NCBI GenBank assembly: GCA_903880655.1
Contig: CAIRQE010000032.1
Span: forward strand, 1 to 12,783
Length of the DNA stretch: 12,783 bases
Reading direction: 5' to 3'
Source of the DNA: an uncultured bacterium
GTDB taxonomy: Bacteria > Patescibacteriota > Saccharimonadia > Saccharimonadales > CAIOMD01
The position numbers and the translations under genes are program-made. Below, piece by piece: positions 1 to 7,522 of this stretch. Positions within the stretch are counted from its first letter, which is position 1, and every line of letters begins with the position of its first letter. Below the pieces are notes generated by a model, which searched no databases, was not told the DNA's origin, and worked only from the letters and a program-made list of their open reading frames with translations.

Positions 1-293
1 ATCAAATTCATGACAATAAATAAAAGTACTACGATATTAATTTTTTTCCTCAAGATGCCAAGGATTAATTGCGGCTTTTTATAGCTAACCCAAAGAATAA
101 GTGGAAAGGCTGCTCCGTATACAAGTATTTCCTTCCAAGACTTAAAAATATCCTGATGGGCAAAATTACTAATTGCCCAAGTGCTCAAAATTGCATGCAC
201 CGGAAGCAGGGCCACGATTAACAGAAATATGCCGAGCAATAAGGAATCGGGAGAGAGTTTCTTTTTTTTGAACAGTTGTTTTATTTCTTGCAT
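1..293 (-). CDS. Multi-pass membrane protein, O-antigen ligase/polymerase-like, N-terminal part only
   Basis: Reading leftwards from the ATG at 293, an uninterrupted frame of about 97 codons runs off the left edge, so the gene is truncated by the window. It opens with a short lysine-rich cytoplasmic stretch (MQEIKQLFKKKKLSPD). A hydrophobic segment follows (residues ~18-40, LLLGIFLLIVALLPVHAIL), then a short loop with FKSWKEIL, a second hydrophobic segment and, after a basic loop, the start of a third (NIVVLLFIVM). An N-terminal helix followed by a loop with a 'WKE' motif before the second helix is what I recall of O-antigen ligase/polymerase (Wzy/WaaL-like) proteins in polysaccharide loci, and the neighbours agree with that. 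The start lies one base beyond the methyltransferase stop, with AAAGGA just upstream, so the two genes are probably cotranscribed and perhaps translationally coupled. The coding call is firm. The family call is inference, because the diagnostic later loops are missing. Confidence 0.7.
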   Translation of the reverse strand, partial: MQEIKQLFKKKKLSPDSLLLGIFLLIVALLPVHAILSTWAISNFAHQDIFKSWKEILVYGAAFPLILWVSYKKPQLILGILRKKINIVVLLFIVMNL

Positions 294-294
294 A

Positions 295-1107
295 TTATCC
301 TTTTTGTATATGGCAATTTTGGTTTTCAGCTACAAACTCGAGGCTTGCCGCGCCAAGAGAAATAAAAGGAATCATGCTGAGGATAGAGTCAAGTATATCC
401 ATTTTTATAGGGTTTTTGTAATTGAACTTTTTCTTAGGCAGTAGTTGTCTTCTATATATAAGAAGCGGCTTTAATCCTGTTCGTTTCAAAAGATACTTAA
501 CTTCCTTCTTTGAATATAAACGATCATGATAATTATCACCCAAGATTTTGCTCAATTGGTGAATGAGGCCTAGTTTAGCCGGCAAATTGAAGCAAAAAAG
601 TAAACCATCATCACTGAGCACTCGCTGTAATTCGCCAAGCGAAGCCTGGTCATGGGGGACGTGTTCGAGTACTCCGGCAGAAATTACAATGTCATAAGAT
701 TTGGACGGAACAGGAAGTTTCTCATCTTTTTTCAGCACCACTTTCTTTGCATTCATTTTTTTCCATAAAGAAGTGTGAGGATATCCCTCAATTTCAGCCA
801 GTGATATATTCTTAAAACCTTTTTTGCTTAAGAAGTAGCTGATCTGCCCTTTTCCGGCACCCCAGTCAAGTACCGAAACGTCTCTAGGATCTTTTTTTAA
901 CTTCTTTGTAACTACCTCATAAATAAGGTCTGCCATGTATTGATAGGTGAGTTGGCTGGCTGGCTGCAGCACTACTCCATAGTGCGCAGGATCTAGGGAA
1001 ACCTCTTTAAGATCATCGTACTTGCGCTTCTTTAAAAGCGTCCTGTTTTTCGTTCTTTGCATACCCTTCATTTGCAACCAATATAACATGGCTCTAAAGT
1101 GAAACAT
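295..1107 (-). CDS. Class I SAM-dependent methyltransferase
   Basis: The encoded protein is up to 270 residues with a Rossmann-type methyltransferase core. Motif I is VLDWGAGKGQISYFL at about residues 79-93, the glycine-rich SAM-binding loop. An acidic residue after strand 2 (SLAEIEGYP) and the post-I region DIVISAGVLEHVPHDQ followed by LGELQRVLSDDGLLFC match the Methyltransf_11/UbiE-like pattern. The substrate cannot be read from the sequence. In this setting a sugar of the surface glycan, or a lipid-linked intermediate, is plausible. The gene is divergent from the sugar-transferase gene and immediately precedes the truncated membrane protein. The start is uncertain: in-frame ATGs lie at 1107, 1089, 1071 and 1062. 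The ATG at 1062 has GAAGGG right beside it, and a TGnTATATT-like extended -10 on this strand at 1088-1080 would favour 1071 or 1062. The conserved core is complete with any of them. Confidence 0.88.
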   Translation of the reverse strand: MFHFRAMLYWLQMKGMQRTKNRTLLKKRKYDDLKEVSLDPAHYGVVLQPASQLTYQYMADLIYEVVTKKLKKDPRDVSVLDWGAGKGQISYFLSKKGFKNISLAEIEGYPHTSLWKKMNAKKVVLKKDEKLPVPSKSYDIVISAGVLEHVPHDQASLGELQRVLSDDGLLFCFNLPAKLGLIHQLSKILGDNYHDRLYSKKEVKYLLKRTGLKPLLIYRRQLLPKKKFNYKNPIKMDILDSILSMIPFISLGAASLEFVAENQNCHIQKG

Positions 1108-1129
1108 AATTTATACTAGAGGTACTATA
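1057..1129. promoter_or_regulatory. Compact divergent promoter region
   Basis: The methyltransferase and sugar-transferase genes diverge with at most 22 bp between the outermost starts, so the promoters must lie here or overlap the methyltransferase 5' end. On the plus strand TTGCAT (1057-1062) and TATAAC (1082-1087) are possible -35 and -10 boxes with a 19-bp spacer, which would give a leader carrying the AGAGGT Shine-Dalgarno at 1118-1123. On the minus strand TGTTATATT (1088-1080) looks like an extended -10. An inverted repeat TTATA/TATAA sits at 1111-1115 and 1126-1130. These are sequence resemblances only. Confidence 0.3.
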
Positions 1130-2560
1130 ATGAAAAATAACTTTTCAGTCATCTATGCACTTGGACTCATTTTTGCAGATTTTCTAGCGCTGCTTGCTGC
1201 TTTTGGCCTTGCCTATATCTTTCGAGTGTCACTAGACGCACGGCCGCTTATAAATAAGATTGGCGCTTACCAGTATCTTAAGATATGGTTTGCCCTTACT
1301 CCTATATGGTTGCTCGTTTTTGCCTCACTTGGTCTGTACAGAAAATCTGTCTATGAATACCGAATAAAAGAATTTGCGGGACTTTTACTTGGCAGCGTCC
1401 TCGGCATTATGGTCGTCATAAGCTACGACTTTGCATCAAAAACGACTATCTTCCCAGCACGTCTTGTACCTGTCTATGCACTCGGTCTTAGCATTGCACT
1501 GCTATTAGTTGAGCGAACTGCAATGCGTGGACTTCGAACTACTCTTTGGCGCTGGGGCTATGGCATAAGTCGAGTACTTGTTGTTGGTGACGGAAAACCA
1601 GTCAATAACCTGATTAAAACAATGGATAATCCTAGAAAAACAGGATACAAAATTATGGGTATTGTCTCCGGGAAGACTAACAGTCTTTTTAGCGGCAAAC
1701 ACTTTACTTCAATTACTGAGGCCGCAAGTAAAATAAGCGCCCTTAAAATAACGAGTGTTATTTTTGTGGCCTCTGAAAGAAATACACAGGAAGCAGAATA
1801 TGCACTAGCCCTTGCTCAATCCAATCATCTCAGCTTTAAGTTCGTTCCCGCACATGAAGGAATTCTATCTAATAAAGTTGAAGTGGAGCTATTTCAGGGC
1901 TTTCCCGTTGTTTCAATACATCAAACTGCCCTTCTTGGTTGGGGGCGTATTGCAAAAAGACTTTTCGACATCTTCTTCGCACTCATTATGCTCATCGTTT
2001 TATCCCCCATCTACTTGCTCATCGCACTCATCATATTCTTTAGTGACTTTGGAAATCCTTTTTTCAAACAGGATCGGCTGAGTCGTTTTAATGCAACCAT
2101 TTCGATCTATAAGTTTAGAAGCATGAAGAAAAAATATTCTGGCCTTAGTCCGGAACAGGCTTTTGAGAAAATGGGTAAACCGGAGCTTGCTAAAAAATAT
2201 CGAGAAAATGGCGATATGCTCAAGAACGATCCGAGAGTAACATCAATTGGAAAAATACTTCGCATTACCAGCCTTGATGAATTACCGCAACTCTACAACA
2301 TTCTTCGCGGCGACATCAGCCTTGTGGGCCCTAGAGCGCTTGTACCGCAGGAGCTGGAGAACTATCCATACAAGAACCTCATATTGAGTGTTAAGTCTGG
2401 GCTGACGGGTCTTGCGCAAACTTCAGGACGACGTGATATTAGTTTCGAAGAACGTCGGGCGCTTGATCTTTATTATGTGCAAAACTGGAGCTTTTGGCTT
2501 GATCTAAAAATAATATTTAGAACCTTCAAAGACGTTCTTGGAGGCCGTGGTGCCCGATAA
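1130..2560 (+). CDS. Polyprenyl-phosphate sugar-1-phosphate transferase (WbaP-type initiating enzyme)
   Basis: The 476-residue protein would transfer a sugar-1-phosphate from a nucleotide sugar to undecaprenyl phosphate at the inner face of the membrane, the first step of glycan assembly. The domain order is classical. Four membrane segments lie at about residues 5-32, 48-70, 82-102 and 109-132. A nucleotide-binding-like domain follows, with VLVVGDGKPVNNLI near 149 and PRKTGYKIMGIVSG. A further hydrophobic segment at about 278-305 (LFDIFFALIMLIVLSPIYLL) leads into the catalytic Bac_transf domain. That domain shows YKFRSM, DPRVTSIGKILRITSLDELP with the catalytic Asp-Glu pair at about 383-384, RGDISLVGPRAL and the terminal SGLTGLAQTSGR region. 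Length and layout are full for the WbaP/EpsE class; the sugar used cannot be told. The ATG start is backed by AGAGGT six bases upstream. The gene heads the plus-strand cluster and overlaps the next one by 11 bp. Confidence 0.93.
   Translation: MKNNFSVIYALGLIFADFLALLAAFGLAYIFRVSLDARPLINKIGAYQYLKIWFALTPIWLLVFASLGLYRKSVYEYRIKEFAGLLLGSVLGIMVVISYDFASKTTIFPARLVPVYALGLSIALLLVERTAMRGLRTTLWRWGYGISRVLVVGDGKPVNNLIKTMDNPRKTGYKIMGIVSGKTNSLFSGKHFTSITEAASKISALKITSVIFVASERNTQEAEYALALAQSNHLSFKFVPAHEGILSNKVEVELFQGFPVVSIHQTALLGWGRIAKRLFDIFFALIMLIVLSPIYLLIALIIFFSDFGNPFFKQDRLSRFNATISIYKFRSMKKKYSGLSPEQAFEKMGKPELAKKYRENGDMLKNDPRVTSIGKILRITSLDELPQLYNILRGDISLVGPRALVPQELENYPYKNLILSVKSGLTGLAQTSGRRDISFEERRALDLYYVQNWSFWLDLKIIFRTFKDVLGGRGAR
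2540..2544 (+). promoter_or_regulatory. GGAGG ribosome-binding site fixing a GTG start
   Basis: GGAGG lies five bases before the GTG at 2550 and inside the end of the sugar-transferase gene. It decides the start of the next glycosyltransferase in favour of GTG-2550 over the in-frame TTG at 2538, which overlaps the site, and GTG-2547, which is too close. Confidence 0.65.
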
Positions 2561-3650
2561 AAAAATCGCCATTGTTTGCGATTGGTTAACAACAATTGGT
2601 GGAGCTGAAAAAGTTGTACTGGCGCTTCATAATCTTTATCCAGATGCACCGATCTATACGAGCCAGTATGACCCTTCAAAAATTGATTGGTTCAAAGATG
2701 CTGATGTACGTACTACGTGGCTACAGAAACTCCCAAAGAATTCTACCTTTCGTAAATTTCTCCCGCTACTCAGAAGATTTGCTTTTGAAGGCCTCAATCT
2801 CACGCAGTACGATATCGTCATATCTTCCAGTGGCGCAGAAGCAAAATCTGTTAAAAAACTCAAAAAAGGTGCGGTACACATTGCTTATTGTCATTCCCCC
2901 ACTCATTATTATTGGCAACGATACGATGAATACATCAAAAATCCTGGCTTTGGAATACTTAACCCCCTCGCTCGACTAGGCCTCCGTATTCTTGTAAAAC
3001 CTATGCGCAAATGGGACTACAGCGTCGCTCAGCAGCCTGACATCATGATCGCAAACTCATCTCACATTCAGAAAAAAATTAAAGAATACTACGGCCGAGA
3101 TTCCATCGTCATTTATCCGCCGGTTGATGTCGAACAATTTCAAAAAAACAATATAAACCAAAAAAGAGATGGGCTCGTTATTGTAGGGCGACAAGTACCC
3201 TACAAACGGTTTGATCTTGCAATCAGTGCTGCAATTAAGCTTAATAAAAAGCTGACCGTAATCGGAAATGGGCCTTTGCATAAAGATCTTTTAAGGCAAG
3301 CAGAAGGCCATAAAAATGTATCTTTTAAAACTAATTTAATGACAGATGAAATCGCAGAGATATTAAGTAAATCTGAACTCTTCTTGTTTCCAGGTATTGA
3401 AGATTTTGGGATAGCCCCGGTTGAGGCTTTAGCATCAGGCACTCCAGTAATCGCCTACAATGGTGGTGGAGCCCTTGATTATATAAATAAAGACACCGGA
3501 ATACTTTTTGAAAAACAAACAACCCAGAGCCTAGTTGAGGCAGTTGAAAAAGGCCTAAGGATTGAATGGAATCACCAAGAAGTATCTCGATTTAGCAATA
3601 ATTTTTCGAGGGACATCTTTAGTCGTAATATTTGCTCGACAATTGAGTGA
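2550..3650 (+). CDS. GT4 glycosyltransferase, WbaZ (mannosyltransferase)-like
   Basis: The protein is about 366 residues from a GTG start and has the two-domain GT-B fold signature. The N-terminal half begins with IAIVCDWLTTIGGAEKVV, where the 'GGAEK' loop is typical of GT4 acceptor domains. It continues with YDIVISSSGAEAKSVK and HIAYCHSPTHYYWQRYDEYI, the last being characteristic of the WbaZ-like subgroup. The C-terminal half has GLVIVGRQVPYKRFDLAI, LTVIGNGPL and the donor-binding motif FPGIEDFGIAPVEALASGTP with the E-x7-E spacing and the following AYNGGG. Family members use GDP-mannose or similar donors; the actual sugar here is not determinable. The gene overlaps the sugar-transferase gene by 11 bp, which suggests coupled translation and that it adds the second sugar. 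A shorter N-terminus than other possible starts is chosen because of the GGAGG site. The protein ends with a normal FSRDIFSRN-type tail. Confidence 0.88.
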   Translation: MPDKKIAIVCDWLTTIGGAEKVVLALHNLYPDAPIYTSQYDPSKIDWFKDADVRTTWLQKLPKNSTFRKFLPLLRRFAFEGLNLTQYDIVISSSGAEAKSVKKLKKGAVHIAYCHSPTHYYWQRYDEYIKNPGFGILNPLARLGLRILVKPMRKWDYSVAQQPDIMIANSSHIQKKIKEYYGRDSIVIYPPVDVEQFQKNNINQKRDGLVIVGRQVPYKRFDLAISAAIKLNKKLTVIGNGPLHKDLLRQAEGHKNVSFKTNLMTDEIAEILSKSELFLFPGIEDFGIAPVEALASGTPVIAYNGGGALDYINKDTGILFEKQTTQSLVEAVEKGLRIEWNHQEVSRFSNNFSRDIFSRNICSTIE

Positions 3651-3657
3651 AGAAACT

Positions 3658-3713
3658 ATTGTAAAATACTATTTTTTAGATTAATGCGAATTGAATTAAG
3701 TTATTATAGATAT
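3658..3713 (+). promoter_or_regulatory. Possible promoter upstream of rmlB
   Basis: The 63-bp gap between the GT4 stop and the likely rmlB start is very AT-rich and is the widest break in the plus-strand cluster before 6962. TAAAAT at 3662-3667 (within TTGTAAAATAC) resembles a -10 hexamer, but I see no convincing -35 and no Shine-Dalgarno. rmlB may therefore have its own weak promoter or rely on read-through. Confidence 0.25.
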
Positions 3714-4712
3714 ATGATTAGAATGCTCGTAACTGGCGGCTTAGGTTTTATCGGTAGTAATTTTGTTCGGTTAACACTGAAGGAAAGGCCAGAATATGAG
3801 ATTACTGTTATAGACAATATGACCTATGCTGGAAATCCTAGGACTCTAGATGATATCAAAGATTCAATTACTTTTGTCAAAGCGGATATAACTGATTTAG
3901 AAATAATAGAGAAATTAGTGCAGGACAATGATATCATTGTCCACTTTGCTGCAGAATCACATAATGACAATTCCCTCGAAGATGCTTGGCCATTTATTAA
4001 TACAAATATTATAGGGACATTCAGAATACTTGAGGCAGTAAAAAAATACGAGAAAAGATTACATCACATAAGTACGGATGAGGTGTACGGTGACCTGGAA
4101 CTTGATGACCCAAATAAATTTTCTGAAAAAACTCCATACAATCCATCAAGCCCCTATTCATCCACAAAGGCTAGCAGCGACTTACTTGTTAGGGCTTGGG
4201 TGAGAAGCTTTGGAATAAAAGCAACTATCAGTAACTGCAGCAATAACTATGGCCCCTATCAACACGTTGAAAAATTTATACCTAGACAAATTACGAATAT
4301 TTTAAATAATGAAAAACCAAAGTTATATGGATCAGGAGAAAATGTTCGCGACTGGATCCATGTTGATGATCATAATAGCGCGGTCCACCTAATCATAGAT
4401 AAAGGGAAAATTGGTGAAACGTATATGATTGGTGCAAATGGAGAAAAAAGTAATAAAGAAGTACTTTCACTGATACTTAGTTTTATGAATAAAAAACCTG
4501 GTTTTTATGAGCATATTAATGATAGAAAAGGTCATGATTTGAGGTACGCAATAGATGCCACAAAGTTGCGCACTGATCTTGGCTGGGCACCTAGATATAC
4601 TAATTTTGAAGAAGGTCTCAAGGATACAATTAGTTGGTATGAAAATAACCGAGTTTGGTGGGAAGAAGATAAAAAAACCACTGAGATAAGGTATTCAAAA
4701 ATTGAAAAATAA
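3714..4712 (+). CDS. rmlB: dTDP-glucose 4,6-dehydratase
   Basis: This NAD-dependent enzyme converts dTDP-glucose to dTDP-4-keto-6-deoxyglucose in the cytoplasm, the second step of dTDP-L-rhamnose synthesis. From the ATG at 3714 the protein is 332 residues. The Rossmann NAD loop GGLGFIG is at about 8-14. FAAESHNDNSL follows, the actinobacterial-like variant of the usual ESHVDRS motif. The catalytic STDEVYG carries Thr-Asp-Glu near 121-123, and the YSSTK motif has Tyr148 and Lys152. NCSNNYGPYQHVEKFIPRQI and GSGENVRDWIHVDDH are further RmlB hallmarks. Nothing essential is missing. In-frame ATGs also exist at 3684 and 3723. I chose 3714 because the GxxGxxG loop then sits where RmlB proteins normally have it, although no start has a clear ribosome site. 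The coding sequence looks more AT-rich than the two genes upstream. It overlaps rmlCD by 11 bp. Confidence 0.94.
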   Translation: MIRMLVTGGLGFIGSNFVRLTLKERPEYEITVIDNMTYAGNPRTLDDIKDSITFVKADITDLEIIEKLVQDNDIIVHFAAESHNDNSLEDAWPFINTNIIGTFRILEAVKKYEKRLHHISTDEVYGDLELDDPNKFSEKTPYNPSSPYSSTKASSDLLVRAWVRSFGIKATISNCSNNYGPYQHVEKFIPRQITNILNNEKPKLYGSGENVRDWIHVDDHNSAVHLIIDKGKIGETYMIGANGEKSNKEVLSLILSFMNKKPGFYEHINDRKGHDLRYAIDATKLRTDLGWAPRYTNFEEGLKDTISWYENNRVWWEEDKKTTEIRYSKIEK

Positions 4713-6102
4713 AGATTTAGCGATTGAGCAAACAGCTATTCCAGGACTTCTAGTTATTCATCTTCCCGTGCATTATGACTCAAGGGGTTGGTTTAAAGAA
4801 AATTGGCAAAAAGATAAAATGACCCGTTTAGGTCTTCCAGATTTCAATCCTATCCAAAACAATATTTCTTTTAATAAGAAAAAAGGTACTATTCGCGGAA
4901 TACACGTTGAACCCTGGGATAAATTAGTTTCAGTTGCAAGCGGAAAAGTTTTTGGTGGATGGGTAGATATGCGAGAAGGAAATAAAAATAAAGTTGTTTC
5001 GATTGAAATGGATGAAAATATGGCTATACTTGTGCCTCGTGGCGTTGGTAATAGCTATCAAACTCTTGAAGATAATACAGTGTACAGTTATCTAGTAAAT
5101 GAGCACTGGAGACCCGGAGGAGAATATTCTTCAGTTAACCTTTTTGATAAGGAAATCAACATTCCATGGCCAATTCCCGAAAGTGAATCAATTATCTCGG
5201 AAAAGGATCAGCTTAATCCAATCCTAAGCAAAGCCTCTCTCATTAAGCCCAAAAAGGTTTTAGTTACTGGAGGTAAAGGTCAGCTTGGTATTGCTCTCAA
5301 AAAATATTTCAAAAATGCTGAATTTTTCGATATAGATACTTTCGATATCACCAAGTTAAGTTCCTATAAAGAAATAGACTGGAATGATTACGAACTAATA
5401 ATCAATGCTGCGGCATACACTAATGTTGATGGATCGGAAACTTCAGAAGGCAGAAAAGTTGCGTGGGAAGTAAATGCAAAAGCAGTGATGTTATTGTCCA
5501 AGACTGCAAGAGAAAATAACATTAAACTTGTGCACATTTCGAGTGACTATGTATTTGATGGAACAACGACAGGTCACGATGAAGAAGAATCATTTACTCC
5601 ACTTAGTGCTTATGGAGAATCGAAGGCAGCTGGAGACTTAGCTGCGCAACTAGCGCCAAAACATTATATTGTTCGAACAGGCTGGGTCATCGGGGAAGGT
5701 AAAAATTTTATTAAAACCATGAGTGAACTTGCTTTAAAAAAAATCAAGCCTTCCGTAGTTGGTGATCAATTCGGAAGACTAACATTTGCAGATGATTTAG
5801 CGAATGCAGTTCATTATCTAGTAAAAAATGAACATGAATACGGTATATATAACTTCACGAATGATGGCCCTGTGACGTCATGGTCAGATATAGCAAAATT
5901 GGTATACGAAGAGATGGGTGAGTCTGCAGAAGATATAAAATCTCTTACGACAGAAGAGTACTATTCCGGCAAATCAGGAATAGCACCTAGGCCGTTAAAC
6001 GGACAGCTTGTACTCGAAAAAATTAAAAAAACTGGTCTTAAGCCCAGAGACTGGCGGATTGCTTTTAATGAATATTTTACGAAAATAAAGGAGGAACAAT
6101 GA
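4702..6102 (+). CDS. rmlCD: Fused dTDP-4-dehydrorhamnose 3,5-epimerase / dTDP-4-dehydrorhamnose reductase
   Basis: One 466-residue polypeptide carries the last two steps of dTDP-L-rhamnose synthesis. Residues ~1-170 form the RmlC cupin: PGLLVIHLPVHYDSRGWFKE, RGIH with the catalytic-type His68, then KLVSVASGKVFGGWVDMREG, VPRGVGNSYQTLED and FDKEINIPWP, whose Asp aligns with the family's second catalytic residue. A short linker (~171-183) leads to RmlD. RmlD begins KKVLVTGGKGQLG (cofactor loop at 190-196) and continues with NAAAYTNVDGSE, ISSDYVFDG, the YGESK catalytic Tyr304/Lys308 pair, RTGWVIG and a C-terminal APRPLNGQL. RmlC and RmlD are separate proteins in most bacteria; fusions of this order are known, for example in Corynebacterium. 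Translation starts at TTG-4702, inside rmlB; AAGG about ten bases upstream is a modest ribosome site, and the RmlC N-terminus aligns only from here. It overlaps rmlA by 4 bp (ATGA). Confidence 0.93.
   Translation: MKNKDLAIEQTAIPGLLVIHLPVHYDSRGWFKENWQKDKMTRLGLPDFNPIQNNISFNKKKGTIRGIHVEPWDKLVSVASGKVFGGWVDMREGNKNKVVSIEMDENMAILVPRGVGNSYQTLEDNTVYSYLVNEHWRPGGEYSSVNLFDKEINIPWPIPESESIISEKDQLNPILSKASLIKPKKVLVTGGKGQLGIALKKYFKNAEFFDIDTFDITKLSSYKEIDWNDYELIINAAAYTNVDGSETSEGRKVAWEVNAKAVMLLSKTARENNIKLVHISSDYVFDGTTTGHDEEESFTPLSAYGESKAAGDLAAQLAPKHYIVRTGWVIGEGKNFIKTMSELALKKIKPSVVGDQFGRLTFADDLANAVHYLVKNEHEYGIYNFTNDGPVTSWSDIAKLVYEEMGESAEDIKSLTTEEYYSGKSGIAPRPLNGQLVLEKIKKTGLKPRDWRIAFNEYFTKIKEEQ
6089..6094 (+). promoter_or_regulatory. 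AGGAGG ribosome-binding site of rmlA
   Basis: A consensus AGGAGG lies four bases before the rmlA ATG at 6099, inside the end of rmlCD. It is the strongest Shine-Dalgarno in the window and fits translational coupling through the ATGA overlap. Confidence 0.75.
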
Positions 6103-6962
6103 AAGGAATTATTTTAGCCGGGGGGTCAGGCACTAGACTCTATCCTATCACTCTTGCAACCAGCAAACAGTTGATGCCAATTTACGACAAACCAATGATC
6201 TATTATCCGCTCAGTACTCTAATGAGTGCCGGCATAAGAGATATTTTAATAATTAGTACACCTCATGATCTTCCCCGTTTCGAACAGCTGCTGGGGAGCG
6301 GCGAGCACATAGGCTGTAAGTTCACCTACATTGCACAAGAAAAGCCGCGAGGATTAGCTGACGCCTTTATCTTAGGTGAAAATTTTATAGGTAAAGATAA
6401 AGTCGCTATGATACTTGGAGATAATATTTTTTATGGCACAGAAATGGGAGAAAAATTAAAACAATATACTGAGGTAGATGGCGGAGTAGTTTTCGGATAT
6501 CAGGTTTCTGATCCAGAGAGATATGGTGTAGTCGAGTTTAATTCAAAGGATGAAGTAACTAGTATTGAAGAAAAACCTAAAAAACCAAAGAGTAACTTTG
6601 CTATTCCTGGATTATATTTTTTTGATAATGATGTGTCTAAAATCGCCAAAGATGTTAAGCCCAGTGAAAGAGGTGAAATTGAAATCACTGAAATCCATAA
6701 TGCCTATTTAAGCTTAAATAAATTAAGGGTCTGCCTTTTGGACAGAGGAACTGCATGGCTTGATACAGGAACATTTGAAAGCATGAATCAGGCTGCACAG
6801 TTTGTCCAAGTGATAGAAGAGCGTCAGGGGCTTAAAATAGGATGCATAGAAGAGATTGCCTGGAAAGAGGGTTTTATTGATGATTCTCAGTTAGCTAAGT
6901 TAGCGCAAACCTTAATCAAAAGTGGTTACGGAAAATATCTTCTCGCTCAACTCAAGAAGTAA
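6099..6962 (+). CDS. rmlA: Glucose-1-phosphate thymidylyltransferase
   Basis: The 287-residue enzyme makes dTDP-glucose from glucose-1-phosphate and dTTP, the committed and usually feedback-regulated first step of the rhamnose pathway. It begins MKGIILAGGSGTRLYPIT, the nucleotidyltransferase signature with the catalytic Arg13, followed by SKQLMPIYDKPMIYYP. LGDNIFYG supplies the Mg-binding Asp108. GYQVSDPERYGVVEF, EEKPKKPKSN (Lys159 contacts sugar phosphate in the family), PGLYFFD and GTAWLDTGTFESM complete the pattern of the short RmlA type. Length is normal and the start is unambiguous because of AGGAGG. It closes the rmlB-rmlCD-rmlA block, and a 23-bp gap with a palindrome and a promoter-like element separates it from the next gene. 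Confidence 0.96.
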   Translation: MKGIILAGGSGTRLYPITLATSKQLMPIYDKPMIYYPLSTLMSAGIRDILIISTPHDLPRFEQLLGSGEHIGCKFTYIAQEKPRGLADAFILGENFIGKDKVAMILGDNIFYGTEMGEKLKQYTEVDGGVVFGYQVSDPERYGVVEFNSKDEVTSIEEKPKKPKSNFAIPGLYFFDNDVSKIAKDVKPSERGEIEITEIHNAYLSLNKLRVCLLDRGTAWLDTGTFESMNQAAQFVQVIEERQGLKIGCIEEIAWKEGFIDDSQLAKLAQTLIKSGYGKYLLAQLKK

Positions 6963-6981
6963 GCATAATTTATGCTAAAAT
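6962..6981 (+). promoter_or_regulatory. Perfect 7-bp inverted repeat overlapping an extended -10
   Basis: AGCATAA-T-TTATGCT (6962-6976) is a perfect inverted repeat with a single central base. Its right arm runs into TGCTAAAAT (6973-6981), which matches the extended -10 form TGnTATAAT at all but one position. The arrangement suggests a promoter for the secreted-protein pair, possibly with an operator on top of it. The AT-rich stem has no U-tract after it, so a terminator is less likely. Confidence 0.4.
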
Positions 6982-6985
6982 AGAG

Positions 6986-7522
6986 ATGTTGGATAAAAAA
7001 ATTATGAAAAGAAAAAAAATAAATAAAGATAATTCGCGCTACGTTTTGTTAATTTTTTTAACATTTTTTTTGGTTCCATTAGCTATTTTTTCTATTAAAA
7101 TTTTTACTACAGAGAAATCTTTCGTAACTCCTAATAAGGTAGTGATTTCAAACCAGAACAAACAATACAGCCCCACCTTAAATTCTAATAAAAAAGATTC
7201 TAATCTTAATTCCACAAATACGCCGATCCAGCCGCCTGCGGGCCAACTTCTAAACGTGCAGACTGTATCTCTCTCGCGTGGACCCAGTCTGGAGTCTATA
7301 TGTCAGACAATTGCAAATGGATTATGCAATATTAGACTCACCCAGGGGTCTGTTGTTAAATATTTAAACTCTCAAGATACGGGAGCCTCTGGTCTAGCTA
7401 TTTTTAACTGGAGTGCGAATGAAATTGGACTATCTCTAGGCCAGTGGGAAGTTGAAGCCGTTGTAACTCAAAATTCGAAAATAGGGATTTCTCACAAAGA
7501 ATTTCTAGAGGTAATAAAATGA
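6986..7522 (+). CDS. Membrane-anchored surface protein with a probable Ig-like domain
   Basis: I do not recognise a named family. The 178-residue protein has a basic N-terminus, one hydrophobic segment at about residues 19-42 (YVLLIFLTFFLVPLAIFSIK) and no obvious signal-peptidase site, so it is probably an N-terminally anchored extracellular protein. Residues ~50-92 form a low-complexity linker rich in Asn, Ser, Lys and Pro. The C-terminal ~85 residues contain a cysteine pair (ESIC...GLCNIRL), SGLAIFNWSANEIGL and GQWEVEAVV. That alternating-strand pattern looks like a small immunoglobulin-like or filamin-like domain of the kind common in secreted Saccharibacteria proteins. It overlaps the next gene by 4 bp (ATGA), which implies coupled production. 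An ATG at 7004 is an alternative start and would better fit the promoter at 6973-6981, because the ATG at 6986 lies almost at the expected transcription start. Confidence 0.75.
   Translation: MLDKKIMKRKKINKDNSRYVLLIFLTFFLVPLAIFSIKIFTTEKSFVTPNKVVISNQNKQYSPTLNSNKKDSNLNSTNTPIQPPAGQLLNVQTVSLSRGPSLESICQTIANGLCNIRLTQGSVVKYLNSQDTGASGLAIFNWSANEIGLSLGQWEVEAVVTQNSKIGISHKEFLEVIK
7507..7511 (+). promoter_or_regulatory. AGAGG ribosome-binding site of the 575-residue secreted protein
   Basis: AGAGG ends seven bases before the ATG at 7519 and supports that start within the ATGA overlap with the upstream gene. Confidence 0.55.

Noticed and set aside
181..444. Plus-strand open frame of 87 codons across the end of the methyltransferase and the start of the membrane protein
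   Set aside because: It is antisense to two genes with clear family features, has no ribosome site and shows no recognisable motif.
1812..2081. Plus-strand frame inside the sugar-transferase gene
   Set aside because: It is an out-of-frame shadow in a membrane-protein gene with no independent signal.
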